From: Novosphingobium sp. KCTC 2891
Lineage (GTDB): Bacteria; Pseudomonadota; Alphaproteobacteria; Sphingomonadales; Sphingomonadaceae
Assembly (NCBI RefSeq): GCF_025938155.1
Contig: NZ_JAPCZG010000003.1
Coordinates: forward strand, 1 to 64,000
DNA length: 64,000 nt
Direction: 5' to 3'
The first letter of the stretch is position 1. Each line of letters starts with the position of its first letter. A program made the translations under genes and the position numbers. The notes beneath the pieces are model-generated. The model had not been told where the DNA came from. It did no database searches and was given only the letters and a program-made list of their open reading frames with translations. This document shows positions 62,449 to 64,000 of the stretch, piece by piece.

Positions 62449-63105
62449 TCACTTGATCGGGCAATCCGGCGCGAGGCGCATGTCGAGGTAGTTGTCGACC
62501 GAGCGCATCATCTCGTCCATCTCGTTCTCGAAGAAGTGGTTCGCGCGCGGCACTTCGTCGTGGTGGATGGTGATGTGCTTCTGCGTGCGCAGCTTGTCGA
62601 CCAGCTTCTGCACCGCGTTCGGCGTCACCACCGTATCGGCATTGCCCTGCACGATGATGCCCGAGGCGGGGCACGGCGCGAGGAAGCTGAAATCGTACAT
62701 GTTCGCGGGCGGCGCCACCGAGATGAAGCCGCGGATTTCGGGGCGGCGCATCAGCAGCTGCATTCCGATCAGCGCGCCGAACGAATAACCCGCGATCCAG
62801 GTGGTGCTGGCTTCGGGGTGGATCGACTGCACCCAGTCGAGCGCGGCGGCGGCATCGGACAGTTCGCCGATGCCGTTGTCGAAGCTGCCCTGGCTGCGGC
62901 CCACGCCGCGGAAATTGAAGCGAAGCGTCGCGAAACCGCGGTTCACGAAGGTCTTGTAAAGCGCCTGGGTGATCCGGTCGTTCATCGTGCCGCCCGCCTG
63001 CGGGTGGGGATGAAGGATCATCGCCACCGGCGCGCGCGGGCGCGATGCGGGCTGGAAACGACCTTCGAGACGACCTTCGGGACCGGGAAAGATGACTGCG
63101 GGCAT
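62449..63105 (-). CDS. Alpha/beta hydrolase, dienelactone-hydrolase-like
   Basis: 218 residues. Family motifs: VAMILHPHPQAGGTMNDRI (oxyanion region), ATLRFNFRGVGRSQGSFDNGIGELSDAAAALDWV, nucleophile Ser in AGYSFGALIGMQLL, Asp in GNADTVVTP and His in RANHFF. This group (often called CocE/YfhR-like or Aes-like) is widespread; the substrate is unknown. ATG 63105 fits the family start; the frame is open far upstream. Divergent from the cysteine desulfurase. Confidence 0.88.
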   Translation of the reverse strand: MPAVIFPGPEGRLEGRFQPASRPRAPVAMILHPHPQAGGTMNDRITQALYKTFVNRGFATLRFNFRGVGRSQGSFDNGIGELSDAAAALDWVQSIHPEASTTWIAGYSFGALIGMQLLMRRPEIRGFISVAPPANMYDFSFLAPCPASGIIVQGNADTVVTPNAVQKLVDKLRTQKHITIHHDEVPRANHFFENEMDEMMRSVDNYLDMRLAPDCPIK

Positions 63106-63192
63106 CGTGTGTCCTGATGAAACTTGGTGGAGCGCCGCGCCGGCGCGAAACCGCCGGGGCTGGGAATTGAAGCAAGGGCTATATAGAAACGA

Positions 63193-64000
63193 GTGCTCCG
63201 AAAGCAACGTTTGCGGGATTTCCTGTTGTCCGAAGGCTGCATTTACCTCGATTACGCGGCCACGACGCCGCTGCTGCCACAGGCGCGGGCCGCCATGGAC
63301 GAAGGATTCCGCCTCTGGGCGAACCCGTCCAGCCCGCACAAGGCGGGCCGCGCCGCGCGCGCCGCGCTGGAAGATGCGCGCTTGCGGGTGAAGGCCGCGC
63401 TGGGCTGGCAGGGCGAAGTGGTGTTCACCAGCGGCGCGAGCGAGGCGCTGGCGCTGGCCATCGGCCGGGCGAAGCTGCGCCGGCTGGTCGTCTCGGCCGT
63501 GGAACATGACGCGGTGTTGCGCCCTGCCGGTCCGGACGCGCTGCGGCTGCCGGTGGACGGGGCCGGACTGGTGGACTTGGCCGCGCTGGCGGCGGCGCTG
63601 GAACAGGGACCCGCGATTGTCGCCGTCCAGCAGGTCAACAGCGAGACGGGGGTGATCCAGCCGCTGGACGAGGTGGCCGCGCTGGTCCGCTCCGCCGGCG
63701 GCGTGCTGCTCTGCGATGCGGCGCAAGGCGCGGGCAAGATCGCGCTGCCCGATGCGGACCTGATCGCGCTTTCGGCGCACAAGTTCGGCGGCCCCATCGG
63801 CATCGGCGCCTTGCTGGTGCGCGATTTCGCCTTGCTCGATGCGCCCGGCGGGCAAGAGCGAGGCTATCGCGGCGGGACGGAGAATCTGCCCGGCGCGATG
63901 GCCATGGCGGCCGCGCTGGAGGCTGGAAATCAATGGCTCAAGTTCACTTCAGGTTTGCGAAAATCCTTGGAATTGCAGGTGGTTGAAGGTGGAGGCGAGG
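63193..64000 (+). CDS. Cysteine desulfurase (class V aminotransferase), 3' end off window
   Basis: About 269 residues visible. YLDYAATTPLLPQARAAM is the NifS/IscS opening; later VFTSGASEALALAI, VEHDAVLRPA, QQVNSETGVIQPL, LLCDAAQGAGKI and the PLP-lysine in SAHKFGGPIGIGALLV, then GGQERGYRGGTENLPGAMAMA. The C-terminal region with the reactive Cys loop is outside the window. Starts: GTG 63193 or TTG 63226, neither with a clear ribosome site; GTG is used. Probably mobilises sulfur from cysteine for Fe-S cluster assembly; whether it belongs to a suf or isc group cannot be seen. Confidence 0.88.
   Translation, partial: MLRKQRLRDFLLSEGCIYLDYAATTPLLPQARAAMDEGFRLWANPSSPHKAGRAARAALEDARLRVKAALGWQGEVVFTSGASEALALAIGRAKLRRLVVSAVEHDAVLRPAGPDALRLPVDGAGLVDLAALAAALEQGPAIVAVQQVNSETGVIQPLDEVAALVRSAGGVLLCDAAQGAGKIALPDADLIALSAHKFGGPIGIGALLVRDFALLDAPGGQERGYRGGTENLPGAMAMAAALEAGNQWLKFTSGLRKSLELQVVEGGGE

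Noticed and set aside
63193..63240. Cysteine desulfurase as a pseudogene because its N terminus lacks an ATG
   Set aside because: The frame is open with GTG and TTG starts and the motifs are intact; the gene is merely cut by the window edge.

Overview
The window is ordinary-density chromosome from a GC-rich alphaproteobacterium, most likely a sphingomonad of the Novosphingobium/Sphingobium type. This is inferred from the TonB-dependent receptors with LacI-controlled glycoside hydrolases, the ChvI-ChvG-HprK-RapZ-EIIA-HPr cluster, a short HisG, the frequent GTG starts and the third-position GC bias that produces long antisense shadow ORFs. No 16S/23S genes, integrase, transposase or CRISPR array were seen, and nothing compositional suggests a mobile island.

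Left end (1-15.5 kb): the 3' part of an initiator tRNA, then a carbohydrate-utilisation cluster: a Sde182-type nucleoside-hydrolase-like secreted protein, a GH30 glucanase/glucosidase, a LacI regulator, a TonB receptor, a GH3 beta-glucosidase and a type-B carboxylesterase. Three promoter regions of this cluster carry the same LacI-type palindrome (TGACAGCGCTGACA and near variants at 337-352, 4678-4691 and 11501-11514), so the genes probably form one local regulon. A tRNA-Gly(CCC) lies inside it. Next comes a probable metal-uptake group: DUF2946 protein, TonB receptor, and PepSY membrane protein with a His-rich loop.

15.5-27.3 kb: the leucine/isovalerate catabolic operon (ivd-mccB-mccA-maoC, minus strand) faces a LysR regulator across a short intergenic region containing a perfect ATAGAG-AAA-CTCTAT palindrome. 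A second LysR gene diverges from astD-astB (arginine succinyltransferase pathway), followed by glycerol kinase and a small glyoxalase-fold protein.

27.4-38.4 kb: housekeeping and oxidoreductase genes. These are hisG-hisD-nusB; a DUF2332 protein; bolA-pirin-SDR-alpha/beta hydrolase; a J-domain protein with a putative zinc site; a nitroreductase behind a TetR-like palindrome; an SDR; an unrecognised 148-residue protein; and pckA.

38.6-51.3 kb: ChvI/ChvG two-component system, HPr kinase, RapZ, EIIA(Man) and HPr (a regulatory PTS without sugar transporter), then an rRNA-methyltransferase-like gene and a META lipoprotein. On the minus strand lie recR-def-rmuC-lipoprotein, divergent from fmt-truA-MDR oxidoreductase.

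51.4-64 kb: a membrane PAS-GGDEF-EAL protein with a cysteine-rich tail, an isolated cobS, a GST, and a seven-gene operon (TetR, DUF1428, double-VOC, GST, PhnB-like VOC, GST, SRPBCC) behind an 18-bp TetR-type palindrome, probably an electrophile or xenobiotic detoxification unit. The window ends with a DUF885 metallopeptidase-like lipoprotein, DUF3597, a small membrane protein, a dienelactone-hydrolase-like enzyme and a cysteine desulfurase cut by the right edge.
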